64,000 nucleotides of DNA from Methylophaga sp. (GTDB lineage Bacteria; Pseudomonadota; Gammaproteobacteria; Nitrosococcales; Methylophagaceae), in assembly GCA_002706095.1 (NCBI GenBank), contig PAJP01000016.1, forward strand, positions 1-64,000, in the 5' to 3' direction. The notes under the pieces are model-generated. The model ran no database searches and was not told the origin of the DNA. It saw only the letters and a program-made list of their open reading frames with translations. A program made the translations under genes and the position numbers. Each line of letters begins with the position of its first letter. The stretch's first letter is position 1. Shown piece by piece: positions 45,918 through 55,359 of this stretch.

Positions 45918-48900
45918 ATGCTATCTAAAGTCGTTGCTTTTTCGGTACGCTTTCGTGGCGTGGTGGTCGCTCTGGCTTCGATGTTACTTATTTATGGTGT
46001 CTATAAGTTATCTAACTCCAGCTTAGATATTTTTCCAGAGTTCGCCCCTAAACAGGTCATCATTCAAACAGAAGCCCAAGGCCTAACGGCTGAGCAAGTA
46101 GAAGTCTTGGTGACGCAGCCTTTAGAAAACGCGCTGGGTGGTCTAGTGGGGATGGAATCAATCCGTTCTCAGTCTATACCCAGTCTTTCGGTGTTGACGC
46201 TAACCTTTTACGACAATACGGATATTTATCTGGACAGGCAGTTAGTATCTGAGCGCTTATTGGGGTTAAAAGAAGTCTTACCGGCTGGCGTGGGCGCTCC
46301 ATTGATGGTGCCATTAGAATCCTCATCCGGCACGATTATGACCATAGGACTGACGTCTGATTCGCAAGACTTGATGACATTGCGCTCGCTTGTAGACTGG
46401 ACATTGGCTCCCAGGTTGCTGAGCGTCGATGGCGTGGCAGATATTAATGTGTTTGGCGGTCATGAGCGTCAATTACAAATTCAGATAAAACCCGACAAAT
46501 TAGCGAAATATGGTATTTCGATCGATGAAGTGACGACAGTCGCGCAGCAAGCTACCGGCATTATGGGCACCGGCTTTGTTGAAAACCAGAATCAACGAAT
46601 GACCATTCAAGTCAGCGGACAACCGCTCAATGCCACACAGCTAGCCAAAGTTGTAGTGAGAAAAGAAGGTAATACTGTTCTGCGACTGGGTGATATTGCG
46701 TCTGTAAAAGAAGCGCCAGCACCAACCATTGGTGGTGCTGCTATCAGTGGTAAACCTGCCGTTGTGTTAATGGTCATTGGTCAATACAAAGCGAATACAC
46801 TGGCAGTAACCGAAGGCATTGAGGCTGCTTTAGATGAGTTCAAAGATGGTTTCGGTGCTGAAGGCATTACCTTGCATGATGATTTATTCCGACCTGCAAA
46901 CTATATCCAGACATCACTCGTCAATATCCAAGAACATTTGATGGTCGGTGGTGGACTGGTCATGCTGGTGCTGATTTTATTTTTATTTAATATCCGTACC
47001 GCTGTCATTTCAATGACGGCCATCCCTTTGTCTTTATTTGCAGCCATGATTGTCTTGCTGGAATTTGGCATCAATATCAATATTATGGTCCTGGGGGGGC
47101 TGGCCATCGCTCTCGGGGAAGTGGTCGATGATGCCATCATTGATACCGAAAATATTTTTCGTCGATTAAGGCAAAATGCCCTGCTAGCAGCACCTAAGCC
47201 CACCATGGAAGTGGTGTATGAAGCGTCAATGGAAGTAAGAAGTTCAGTGGTTTATGCCAGCTTTATTGTGATGCTGGTCTTTGTGCCATTATTGACATTA
47301 AGTGGGGTTGCCGGTCGTATGTTTGAGCCATTGGGTGAAGCTTATATTCTGGCCATTTTTGCCTCACTAGCCGTGGCATTGACGGTCACGCCAGCGCTTT
47401 GTCATATCTTGCTGACCCGAGCAGGAGATGTCAGTCATGACGAGCCACCCTTGATTCGAATGATCAAACCTATTTATGGTCGTGTGCTATCTGCGATAAG
47501 CCACTTTCCAAGACTAACCTTGCTTGGTGTTCTGGGTTTCTGCGTAGCGGGCTTATCGATATTACCCTTCTTAGGAGGCAGCTTTTTACCGGAACTTCGT
47601 GAAGGTCATTATATTATTCATACCGCGAGCGTACCAGGTACATCTATAGAAGAGTCGTTGCGAATAGGTGGTCGTATAGAGCAGCGGGTGGCGGAAATAC
47701 CCGGTGTACGTTCAACCTCACAATGGGCGGGAAGAGCAGAACGTGGTGCCGATACGTTTGGCACACACTATAGTGAATATGAAGTGGATCTTGAGCCGAT
47801 GGACGGGCCTTCTCAGCAGCGGATACTGGATGAAATTCGTGAAATATTAGAAGCGTTTCCCGGCGTGAACTCGGAGGTGAATACGTTTTTAACAGAACGT
47901 ATTGATGAAACTATTTCTGGTTATACCTCACCCATTGTCGTCAATATATATGGCAAGAACCTAGATGCGTTGGACCAGACTGCACAAGAAGTGGCAGAAG
48001 TTATGAGGGATATTGATGGCGCCGCTGATGTTCAGCTTCGAGCCCCTCCCGGCGAACCACAGCTTGAAGTGCGGCTGGATTTAGACAAGCTGGCTTATTG
48101 GGGCTTGCGTCCTGCAGAAGTGATGCAGGCAGTGAGAACGGGGTTTGATGGGGCTGTTGTAGGCCAAGTCTATGAAGGCAATCAGGTGTTTGATGTGGTG
48201 GTTGTGTTACCTGAAGAACTGCGTAAACAACCTCAGCAGTTAAGAGCCTTACCCATACAGACGCCAGAAGGTGTGATGTTACGCTTACAGGACATTGCGG
48301 TGATTCAGCAGGTCTCGGGACGCCATATGATTCAGCATCGTGGGTCACAGCGTTTGCAAACGGTCACGGCTAATGTCACTGACCGTGATCTGAGTTCTTT
48401 TTTTGCTGAGCTGAAACAACGTGTACATGATGAAGTCGCTTTCACCGCAGATATCTATCCTGAGTTTACTGGTGCGGCAGTGGCACAAGCGCAGTCACGT
48501 GAGGATTTGATTGTGCATTCCACCTTGGCAGGCCTGGCTGTTTTGTTATTGCTTTACGTGGCCTTACAAAGCTTTCGCAATATGATATTGGTATTGATTA
48601 ATTTACCGTTTTCTCTAGTCGGCGGTGTGCTGGCCGTGGTTTTAACCAACGGCGTGTTGTCGATTGGTTCATTAGTCGGTTTCGTGACGCTATTTGGTAT
48701 CACATTGCGTAATGCCATTATGCTGGTGTCACATTACCAATACATGGTGACAGAAGAGGGCGCGGCCTGGAATCTGGATACTGCCATCCGAGGGGCACAA
48801 GAACGCTTACCATCAATACTCATTACGGCTTTGGTCACAGCGCTCGCCATGTTACCCATAGCGATAAACTCGGATAGCCCTGGCCGTGAGATTATGGGGC

Positions 48901-49019
48901 CGATGGCCAGTATTATTATCGGTGGTTTGATTTCTTCCACGGTATTAAATTTATTGGTATTGCCAAGTGTCATGCTTCGCTACGGACGATTCAAAACCAG
49001 CAGAGAAGCGCAGCTCTGA
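45918..49019 (+). CDS. RND efflux pump, CzcA/CusA-like
   Basis: A 1033-residue RND transporter with twelve helices and two large periplasmic loops. Helix 4 carries LGEVVDDAIIDTENIFRRLR, the acidic residues of the proton relay; this resembles the heavy-metal branch more than the AcrB drug branch. The N-terminus LDIFPEFAPKQVIIQTEAQGLTAEQVE is typical for CzcA-like pumps. Metal type cannot be read. It needs an outer-membrane partner encoded elsewhere. Confidence 0.88.
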   Translation: MLSKVVAFSVRFRGVVVALASMLLIYGVYKLSNSSLDIFPEFAPKQVIIQTEAQGLTAEQVEVLVTQPLENALGGLVGMESIRSQSIPSLSVLTLTFYDNTDIYLDRQLVSERLLGLKEVLPAGVGAPLMVPLESSSGTIMTIGLTSDSQDLMTLRSLVDWTLAPRLLSVDGVADINVFGGHERQLQIQIKPDKLAKYGISIDEVTTVAQQATGIMGTGFVENQNQRMTIQVSGQPLNATQLAKVVVRKEGNTVLRLGDIASVKEAPAPTIGGAAISGKPAVVLMVIGQYKANTLAVTEGIEAALDEFKDGFGAEGITLHDDLFRPANYIQTSLVNIQEHLMVGGGLVMLVLILFLFNIRTAVISMTAIPLSLFAAMIVLLEFGININIMVLGGLAIALGEVVDDAIIDTENIFRRLRQNALLAAPKPTMEVVYEASMEVRSSVVYASFIVMLVFVPLLTLSGVAGRMFEPLGEAYILAIFASLAVALTVTPALCHILLTRAGDVSHDEPPLIRMIKPIYGRVLSAISHFPRLTLLGVLGFCVAGLSILPFLGGSFLPELREGHYIIHTASVPGTSIEESLRIGGRIEQRVAEIPGVRSTSQWAGRAERGADTFGTHYSEYEVDLEPMDGPSQQRILDEIREILEAFPGVNSEVNTFLTERIDETISGYTSPIVVNIYGKNLDALDQTAQEVAEVMRDIDGAADVQLRAPPGEPQLEVRLDLDKLAYWGLRPAEVMQAVRTGFDGAVVGQVYEGNQVFDVVVVLPEELRKQPQQLRALPIQTPEGVMLRLQDIAVIQQVSGRHMIQHRGSQRLQTVTANVTDRDLSSFFAELKQRVHDEVAFTADIYPEFTGAAVAQAQSREDLIVHSTLAGLAVLLLLYVALQSFRNMILVLINLPFSLVGGVLAVVLTNGVLSIGSLVGFVTLFGITLRNAIMLVSHYQYMVTEEGAAWNLDTAIRGAQERLPSILITALVTALAMLPIAINSDSPGREIMGPMASIIIGGLISSTVLNLLVLPSVMLRYGRFKTSREAQL

Positions 49020-49026
49020 GCACCGA

Positions 49027-49101
49027 TTAATCAAATGGAATTAAAAAGGCGATACCAATAATCAGTAACACCACGACAAAAAAAGCAATTTCTATAATCA
49101 T
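49027..49101 (-). CDS. 24-residue single-helix membrane peptide
   Basis: A short frame, MIIEIAFFVVVLLIIGIAF followed by LIPFD and a TAA stop. It is almost wholly one hydrophobic helix with E4 and D24 at the ends. Its ATG overlaps the stop of the preceding LysM-like gene (TGATG at 49100-49103), so ribosomes can reinitiate directly. No known family is recognised. It may be a regulatory micropeptide or a chance frame; the coupling and clean helix favour a real peptide. Confidence 0.5.
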   Translation of the reverse strand: MIIEIAFFVVVLLIIGIAFLIPFD

Positions 49102-50201
49102 CAGTGAATAGCAAAGGTTTGTGCTTGCTCATTGCGTTGATCGGCAAAGAACTGATAAATGTCTTTTAGCTCCTTAGAGGAGAAATGAATCAATATCAGT
49201 TGCTGTCCTGGGTAGATTAAATCTGGATTATGTCCCATCGTGCTGGTGGTGTAGTTATAGATATAGCTAGACTCCACTTTATTGTTTAACACCTTGCCAA
49301 GAAATGAGCTCAATCCGGTAGGTAGCGGTTCATCGGCATCAGCAGGAATGGTGACTCTGACTAAATCTTTATTGATACCTTCAAGTGCCAGACCCTGACG
49401 AAAACGTTGGATCAAGCCAGACTGAATAATCCCCCATAAACCTTGACGATCGGCCTCAGTCACACGATGCAGATAGAATAGAGCACTGTCCTCTAAACCA
49501 CCCGATTTGACGATGTCGTTAACTGACAACTCGATAGAGCCTTTATCTATTTCCGCTTCAAGCAGGCGATCTTCAGGTAAATCTGATTGTGATAATTGGC
49601 CAATGGTCGTTTTCTTCTGTACATCTTGCTCAGTAATCACCGTAATAGGTGCACTTTTGTCGACATTATCAGCGTTGAGCAAATCAATAAGCGGCCGCTG
49701 TTGTCGACTGCCATCGGCTTGTTCAATAGTGACAAAGGTATTTTTATCTTCAGTAGTGTCATCAAGCGCTTGTAATGTCGTTTGTTGCTTTTCAGTTTCT
49801 GTGTATTTTATGGTGACTGGGGTGTCTGCGCTCAGACTTTTATCAGCAAGTAACTGACCGATGGTCGTCTCACGTTTTTCTATTTTGGGGATCACAATAG
49901 TGCCATCTTTCCGCACGAACTCACCTTGTTTGTCATTTAACGTCACGGCTTTACTACCCAGATGATCCACAAATTGTTCTGCTTCTTTTTCTATGATGGC
50001 TTGCTGATCTTCGGTAGGTGAGACAGGTTCAATAGTCACTTCTTCTATTTCTGGATCTTCGATTTCTATCGGTGGCGAAACCGTGTGTTCCGTGCGGGAG
50101 GGTTGTAAGTCTGCAAAGAGTAAATAGGCCAGACCCAGCAGTACCATTAAAGCTAGGATTGCAGGGACAAGGGATGGAACTGATCGGGCAGACTTAGCCA
50201 T
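49101..50201 (-). CDS. membrane-anchored repeat protein with LysM-like end
   Basis: A 366-residue protein of unknown function. One N-terminal helix (about 11-31) anchors it, and an acidic Pro-rich linker follows. Residues about 111-225 contain about four diverged units of 26-30 residues, each starting TTIGQLL/TTLQAL/PLIDLL and ending in a beta-like TPVTI/TFVTI/APITV strand. The C-terminal part has LWGIIQSGLIQRF and NPDLIYPGQQLILI, which resembles a LysM peptidoglycan-binding motif. It follows mutL by 32 bases and sits in a run with amiC, suggesting a cell-envelope role. Confidence 0.7.
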   Translation of the reverse strand: MAKSARSVPSLVPAILALMVLLGLAYLLFADLQPSRTEHTVSPPIEIEDPEIEEVTIEPVSPTEDQQAIIEKEAEQFVDHLGSKAVTLNDKQGEFVRKDGTIVIPKIEKRETTIGQLLADKSLSADTPVTIKYTETEKQQTTLQALDDTTEDKNTFVTIEQADGSRQQRPLIDLLNADNVDKSAPITVITEQDVQKKTTIGQLSQSDLPEDRLLEAEIDKGSIELSVNDIVKSGGLEDSALFYLHRVTEADRQGLWGIIQSGLIQRFRQGLALEGINKDLVRVTIPADADEPLPTGLSSFLGKVLNNKVESSYIYNYTTSTMGHNPDLIYPGQQLILIHFSSKELKDIYQFFADQRNEQAQTFAIH

Positions 50202-50233
50202 AAAATTTCTCTCTGGATTAGTGTCATTATTAT

Positions 50234-51889
50234 TTAAGACGAGAATAAGCCAGTCAGTAAGGCGGGATCAAGTTTCTGATAGCAGTCTGTTTTATCGATT
50301 TTATTATTTAACACGCATTCAATAATAGATTTCGCCTGTTCAGGACTATGAACCGGGTTATCTGGTAATAACTGCATTAATGCATCTGTTATTAATGAGG
50401 CATGATCACTGTTTTCAGTTTCAAGTACAGTGGCTAAACGATGAACCAATTCTGGAAGGCCGACTTGTGATAACAGAAAGGGGATACGTTTAATGGTCAG
50501 AGTCTCATTGTCGGTTTCAAACTCAATACCGAACGCAGATAAATCTGTTTTATAGCGTTGGAATTGGCCGATTTGAGCAGTAGAAATAGGCAAGCGTACA
50601 GGCACTAAAATCGGTCTGGAGGTCAGGTTTTTCTGATCAATCGCTTGTTTAAGTTGTTGCTGGCGAATCTTTTTGTCTGCTCGTTGAAGATCAATCAATG
50701 CTGGCTCTGGCGTATTCAGAACCATAAACCGGCCATGTAAGATTGAGGCTGATGACCAATTAATGGTCTCAGGTAATGACTTAACAGCTTTAGCCTTGTC
50801 TACAGATGTGCTTTCTGCCTGATAAGTTGACGCCTGCTCATTCACCTGTTCGGAATCTGGCAAACTTAACTCTGTCTGGAGCTTATCTGGTGCCGGTGTT
50901 TCTGCTATAGCCTCCTGAATGGCTTTGTTTATCAGGCCGTGAATCAAACGTGCATCTCTAAAACGGACTTCATGTTTAGTCGGGTGTACATTGACATCCA
51001 CTCGGTCCAGAGGCATGTTCAAATACAGCACGTATGCCGCCTGACGTCCGGGTGGAAGCCGATCTCCATAGGCTTGGCGTATGGCATGATTAATCACCCG
51101 ATCTTTGATGACACGACCATTAATAAAAAAGTATTGCACATCAGTTTGAGCGCGATGGGCGGAGGCTTTACTCACCCAGCCTGATAAATGAATATCTTCA
51201 AAGGATTGTTCTAGATAGTTGGCCTGACGAACAAAAGCCTGACCACAGATTTTTGCCAGTCGTTGAGGATATAAATCGGCTGATTTGAGTGCGGGTAGTT
51301 TGATATAACTTTGCTCATCAAAGCGTGCACTGAACCCAATATCAAATCGACTCAAAGCGAGTCGATAGAAAGTTGTCATTAGATGATGAAGCTCTGTTTT
51401 ATCACTTCGCAGAAAGCGGCGACGCGCGGGCAAATTAAAAAAGAGCTCTGCTACGCTCACGGTTGTCCCATCAGGATGAGCAGCAGGTTCCGGCTCTAGC
51501 TTATCGGATCGCACTTGCCAGGCACATGGCTGTTCTGCTTGTTTTGACGTGAGACTCAAACGTGTGACAGAGGCAATACTGGGTAAGGCTTCACCGCGAA
51601 ACCCCAAGCTGCCAATCACACTGAGTTGTTCGCTACTATGTAATTTACTGGTGGCATGCCGGCTTAAGGCAAGTGCTAAATCATCAGGATGAATGCCAGC
51701 GCCGTTATCAGTGACTTTTATAAGCTGATTGCCCGCACCCTCGATCACGATATCTACTTGAGTTGCACCTGCATCAATACTGTTTTCAACGAGCTCCTTA
51801 AGTACTGAAGCTGGACGCTCAACTACTTCGCCAGCAGCAATTTGGTTGGCTAGGTGAAGAGGTAGGGCGTGAATTCTGGTCGCGTTCAT
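50234..51889 (-). CDS. mutL: DNA mismatch repair protein MutL
   Basis: A 551-residue MutL, shorter than E. coli MutL (615). The GHKL ATPase is clear: ELVENSIDAGAT, VTDNGAGIHPDD, SKLHSSEQL and GFRGEALPSIASV. The linker (about 335-375) is low-complexity. The C-terminal domain lacks the DQHAxxE metal-endonuclease motif (LIDLQRADKKIRQQQL is found there), as expected for MutH-dependent MutL. It lies in the order nnrDE, tsaE, amiC, mutL, a standard gammaproteobacterial run. Confidence 0.96.
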   Translation of the reverse strand: MNATRIHALPLHLANQIAAGEVVERPASVLKELVENSIDAGATQVDIVIEGAGNQLIKVTDNGAGIHPDDLALALSRHATSKLHSSEQLSVIGSLGFRGEALPSIASVTRLSLTSKQAEQPCAWQVRSDKLEPEPAAHPDGTTVSVAELFFNLPARRRFLRSDKTELHHLMTTFYRLALSRFDIGFSARFDEQSYIKLPALKSADLYPQRLAKICGQAFVRQANYLEQSFEDIHLSGWVSKASAHRAQTDVQYFFINGRVIKDRVINHAIRQAYGDRLPPGRQAAYVLYLNMPLDRVDVNVHPTKHEVRFRDARLIHGLINKAIQEAIAETPAPDKLQTELSLPDSEQVNEQASTYQAESTSVDKAKAVKSLPETINWSSASILHGRFMVLNTPEPALIDLQRADKKIRQQQLKQAIDQKNLTSRPILVPVRLPISTAQIGQFQRYKTDLSAFGIEFETDNETLTIKRIPFLLSQVGLPELVHRLATVLETENSDHASLITDALMQLLPDNPVHSPEQAKSIIECVLNNKIDKTDCYQKLDPALLTGLFSS

Positions 51890-51922
51890 ACGCTAAAGTT
51901 TAACGTATGAGCGGCAAGAGGT

Positions 51923-53269
51923 TTAGGGGATTTTTAATACATCGCCAACGTGAATTTCGGAGGAAGCCAGATTATTCACCGATTTGATATCGGCCATCTT
52001 CACGCGATAACGCTGAGCAATCATGCTCAGAGTATCACCGCGACTGACAATATGTTGTTGTGGCAGGCTAGTGCCGGGAATCGGGTTTTGTTGGAAATAA
52101 TTACGAATGCCGACCATCATGGCGTGAGCCAATTTATTCTGATGACTAGCATTTTTGAGTTTCCTTTCCTCTTCTGGATTAGAAATAAAGGCTGTTTCGA
52201 CCAGAATAGAGGGGATATCAGGCGATTTGAGCACCACAAAAGCAGCGGATTCGACGTGTTTTTTGTGAACATGACCGACACGTTTAAGACCTGACAAGAC
52301 AGTCTGACCGACTTCCAAACTGCCCTCCAAGCTGGCTGTTTGAGACAGATCAAGTAAGACCGACGCCAATAAATCATCCTTATCTTCCAGGCTGATGCCT
52401 CCGGCTAAATCAGCCGCATTTTCTCTGTCTGCAAGAATCTGCGCTGCTTCACTACTCGCACCACGACTGGATAAAACATAGACAGACGATCCTCGGGCTT
52501 TGCGATTGGTGAAAGCGTCAGCATGGATGGAAATGAACATGTCAGCACCGTTTTCCCGAGCGCGGCGGATACGCTGTCGCAAACTGATAAATACATCACT
52601 GTCTCGGGTTAAATACGAACGCATTCCAGGCTCTTGATCCACTAGTTTGGCCAGTCGTTTTCCGATAGCGAGCACCACGTCTTTCTCTTTAGTGCCGTGA
52701 GCACCTACTGCGCCAGAATCCTGACCACCATGTCCAGGATCAATGGCTACAACAATATCTCTACGCGGTAGAATTTTATTGGTTTTGATGACTTTTTGTT
52801 CTTGTTCAACCTTATTCTGAGCAGCCTCCGAAGGCGTGTTCAAGGCTTCTTCTTTGACTTCAGCAATAGATTGTTTGAGCTGTTTCTGTGTGTACAGAAG
52901 ATCAACCACTAAGCGGTTAGGGTAGTTTTTCTGCGGTGGTAGCGTTTGGGTTTGGTATTTCACCTCATGGGCTAAATCCAATACCACGCGTAATGTATTT
53001 TGATCATAGGCGGCATAGCGCACGGCTTTTATTGGGGTATTTATCAACGATGGAATCGTCAACTTATCACGTTGTTGAAAGCCTTTTAAGTCAATGACCA
53101 GACGATCGGGGTTGGCTAAAGTAAATGCGTTGTAACTGACTTTGTTATCAAGATCAAATACTAAGCGTGCACTCTGATTATCTGAAGACACGCGCAGACC
53201 TTGAATGGCATCAGCCCATGTTGGCGCTGTAAAAAATAGCAGAAAAAAACTTAGTAGGAGACGGACCAT
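51923..53269 (-). CDS. amiC: N-acetylmuramoyl-L-alanine amidase AmiC/AmiB-type
   Basis: A 448-residue periplasmic amidase that splits septal peptidoglycan. Signal peptide about 1-19, AMIN domain about 22-125, linker, then a zinc amidase_3 domain (about 170-395) with the ligands in AIDPGHGGQDSGA, SIHADAF and LVETAFISN. A C-terminal LysM domain (HIVSRGDTLSMIAQRY...) binds peptidoglycan. AmiB-like proteins share this layout, so the exact name is by position. It is followed 33 bases later by mutL. Confidence 0.93.
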   Translation of the reverse strand: MVRLLLSFFLLFFTAPTWADAIQGLRVSSDNQSARLVFDLDNKVSYNAFTLANPDRLVIDLKGFQQRDKLTIPSLINTPIKAVRYAAYDQNTLRVVLDLAHEVKYQTQTLPPQKNYPNRLVVDLLYTQKQLKQSIAEVKEEALNTPSEAAQNKVEQEQKVIKTNKILPRRDIVVAIDPGHGGQDSGAVGAHGTKEKDVVLAIGKRLAKLVDQEPGMRSYLTRDSDVFISLRQRIRRARENGADMFISIHADAFTNRKARGSSVYVLSSRGASSEAAQILADRENAADLAGGISLEDKDDLLASVLLDLSQTASLEGSLEVGQTVLSGLKRVGHVHKKHVESAAFVVLKSPDIPSILVETAFISNPEEERKLKNASHQNKLAHAMMVGIRNYFQQNPIPGTSLPQQHIVSRGDTLSMIAQRYRVKMADIKSVNNLASSEIHVGDVLKIP

Positions 53270-53367
53270 CTCAACACCCTTATGATCACTTGGCCGTTAT
53301 TTTCTCTTTGCTTAAAATTAAAATCAAGTTTTCTTTCTAAATAAATGAGATACAAGGGAAAGTTGAA

Positions 53368-53823
53368 CTATTTGTGAAGTTTTCCACAGACTTCTTCACC
53401 CAAAGCTGTCATTGCTTGAATCTCTACCTGTCTTCCGGTTGATTGGTACGATAAGTGAATCATCAGGTCGGGCGCTGGTAAAAAATCCTGACCGCGTTGC
53501 GCCCATTCAATCAATGATATGGCATTGTTATGAAAGTAATCATCGATACCCATAAATTCAAGCTCACCGGGATCGCTGAGACGATATAAATCAAAGTGGT
53601 AAATATCCCTGTGATCAAGCTGGTAGTGTTCAACAAGAGTATAGGTGGGACTTTTGACATTACCCTGATGCCCAAGCGCTTGCACAAAGCCTCTGGTGAA
53701 GGTCGTTTTTCCTGCGCCCAGTTCACCTTCTAGATGAATGGTGAAGAGCTTGTCAGGCATCAGCATGGCAAGGTCTCTACCCAGGCTGAGGGTCGCTTGT
53801 TCGTTATCAAGATATCTATGCAC
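53368..53823 (-). CDS. tsaE: tRNA t6A synthesis ATPase TsaE
   Basis: A 151-residue P-loop protein, with Walker [14 protein letters not shown] and [11 protein letters not shown]. TsaE works with TsaB and TsaD to make threonylcarbamoyladenosine at position 37 of ANN-decoding tRNAs. The start is a GTG at 53823, nine bases after the nnrDE stop; the pair is the usual neighbour order (nnrDE-tsaE-amiC-mutL). Confidence 0.95.
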   Translation of the reverse strand: MHRYLDNEQATLSLGRDLAMLMPDKLFTIHLEGELGAGKTTFTRGFVQALGHQGNVKSPTYTLVEHYQLDHRDIYHFDLYRLSDPGELEFMGIDDYFHNNAISLIEWAQRGQDFLPAPDLMIHLSYQSTGRQVEIQAMTALGEEVCGKLHK

Positions 53824-53832
53824 GTTCTTTTC

Positions 53833-55314
53833 TTATTTTAAATTCAACAGATGACGAAGATGAGGTAATAAGTCTAATGCGAGTAATCCCCGTTCTCCAT
53901 GTTCTTTGGCTGCTCTGTCAGCGGCCATGCCATGAAGTATGACACCAAGACTGGCAGCATCAAAGAGTGACATTTTCTGTGCAAGTAAGCCACCGATAAT
54001 ACCGGTCAATGCATCGCCCATTCCCCCACTTGCCATACCAGGATTGCCTACCGTTGATACTAGTGTGGTGCTGCCATCACAAATCAATGACCCTGATCCT
54101 TTAAGCACAACAACTCCCCCGTATTTTTGCTGAATAAGTTTCACAGCATGAAAGCGGTCTGCTTCTATTTCACTGCTGCTCATACCCAACAATCTGCCTG
54201 CTTCACCAGGATGAGGCGTCAGAATCCAGTTTGATTTGTAAACAGGACGCTGACTGAGTAAATTTAGGGCATCTGCATCCATGACCATCGGTTTTTCTAC
54301 TTCGAGAAGTGAATTAAACATGGGGGTAGACCAAGTATCTTGACCTAAACCCGGGCCAAAACTTATTACTGAGGCTTTCTCTAATAACTTTGCTAAATCA
54401 GTCGCTGAATCTATTGCGCTCACCATTAATTCAGGACGGTCAAGATTCAGCCAGTGAGCATGCTCAGGATGTGTAGCAACACTGATAAGTCCTGCTCCAG
54501 TACGGGCTCCAGATTCAGCACAAATTCTCGCAGCACCTGACATGCCACGATTGCCACCCACGACCAGTAAATGACCAAAGTCCCCTTTATGAGCTGAACG
54601 CGCTCTTGGTTTTAATTGTGGTTTATAGTGCTCGAAGCGGGCGAGTTGGCTTGATGTAGGTAATGTTTTATATAGGCTCTCTGGTGTTTCTAAATCATCA
54701 AAATAAATGCGTCCGCTATAGTGTGGACCGTCTCCCGTGAACAAGCCTTGGTTCAATCCCAGAAAGCTCACGGTGATATCCGCTTTCACAGCGATGCCCA
54801 TGACTTTTCCGGTATCCGCATTAAGGCCTGAGGCGATATCGATCGATAAAATGCGAGCCTGAACCGTGTTATTGATGGCGGCGATAGCTTCTGCATAATG
54901 ACTTGTTACAGGGCGATCCAAGCCTGTACCGAACAGCGCGTCAACAATGACATCGGTCTCCGCAACTTGATCACTAAAAGCTTGAGGCTTATGACCTGTA
55001 CTTAAAAAGCCTTGTCTCGCATGGGCGGCTTCATCACTCATTTTATCAGGCTGACCCAGCTCGATAAGGTCGACAAGGAAACCTTTATTAATCGCCTGAT
55101 GAGCAAGGTCATACCCATCCCCACCGTTATTCCCTGCTCCGCAAAATACGGTGATATGTTTGGCTTGTGGCCAAGACCTCATCAAAATATCCAGTGCGGC
55201 TTTTGCTGCACGAGACATGAGTTCGCTACCGCTAATGTGATGGTCTTCAATGATGGTGCGATCAATTTCACGTGTTTGCGCGGCAGTATATAAACGATCC
55301 GGCAAGATGTGCAT
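53833..55314 (-). CDS. nnrDE: bifunctional NAD(P)H-hydrate repair enzyme
   Basis: A 493-residue fusion. The N-terminal YjeF epimerase (about 1-215; ITVFCGAGNNGGDGYDLA) interconverts R and S NAD(P)H hydrates. The C-terminal ribokinase-like dehydratase (about 225-493; GNRGMSGAARICAESGA, GNPGMASGGMGDALTGIIGG) removes the S form with ADP. It heads the tsaE-amiC-mutL gene run, with its start a few dozen bases from the divergent queG. Confidence 0.95.
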   Translation of the reverse strand: MHILPDRLYTAAQTREIDRTIIEDHHISGSELMSRAAKAALDILMRSWPQAKHITVFCGAGNNGGDGYDLAHQAINKGFLVDLIELGQPDKMSDEAAHARQGFLSTGHKPQAFSDQVAETDVIVDALFGTGLDRPVTSHYAEAIAAINNTVQARILSIDIASGLNADTGKVMGIAVKADITVSFLGLNQGLFTGDGPHYSGRIYFDDLETPESLYKTLPTSSQLARFEHYKPQLKPRARSAHKGDFGHLLVVGGNRGMSGAARICAESGARTGAGLISVATHPEHAHWLNLDRPELMVSAIDSATDLAKLLEKASVISFGPGLGQDTWSTPMFNSLLEVEKPMVMDADALNLLSQRPVYKSNWILTPHPGEAGRLLGMSSSEIEADRFHAVKLIQQKYGGVVVLKGSGSLICDGSTTLVSTVGNPGMASGGMGDALTGIIGGLLAQKMSLFDAASLGVILHGMAADRAAKEHGERGLLALDLLPHLRHLLNLK

Positions 55315-55359
55315 AAGTCGATCCCCTCTAATTCAATCCCGACAGCTTATAATAGGTTT

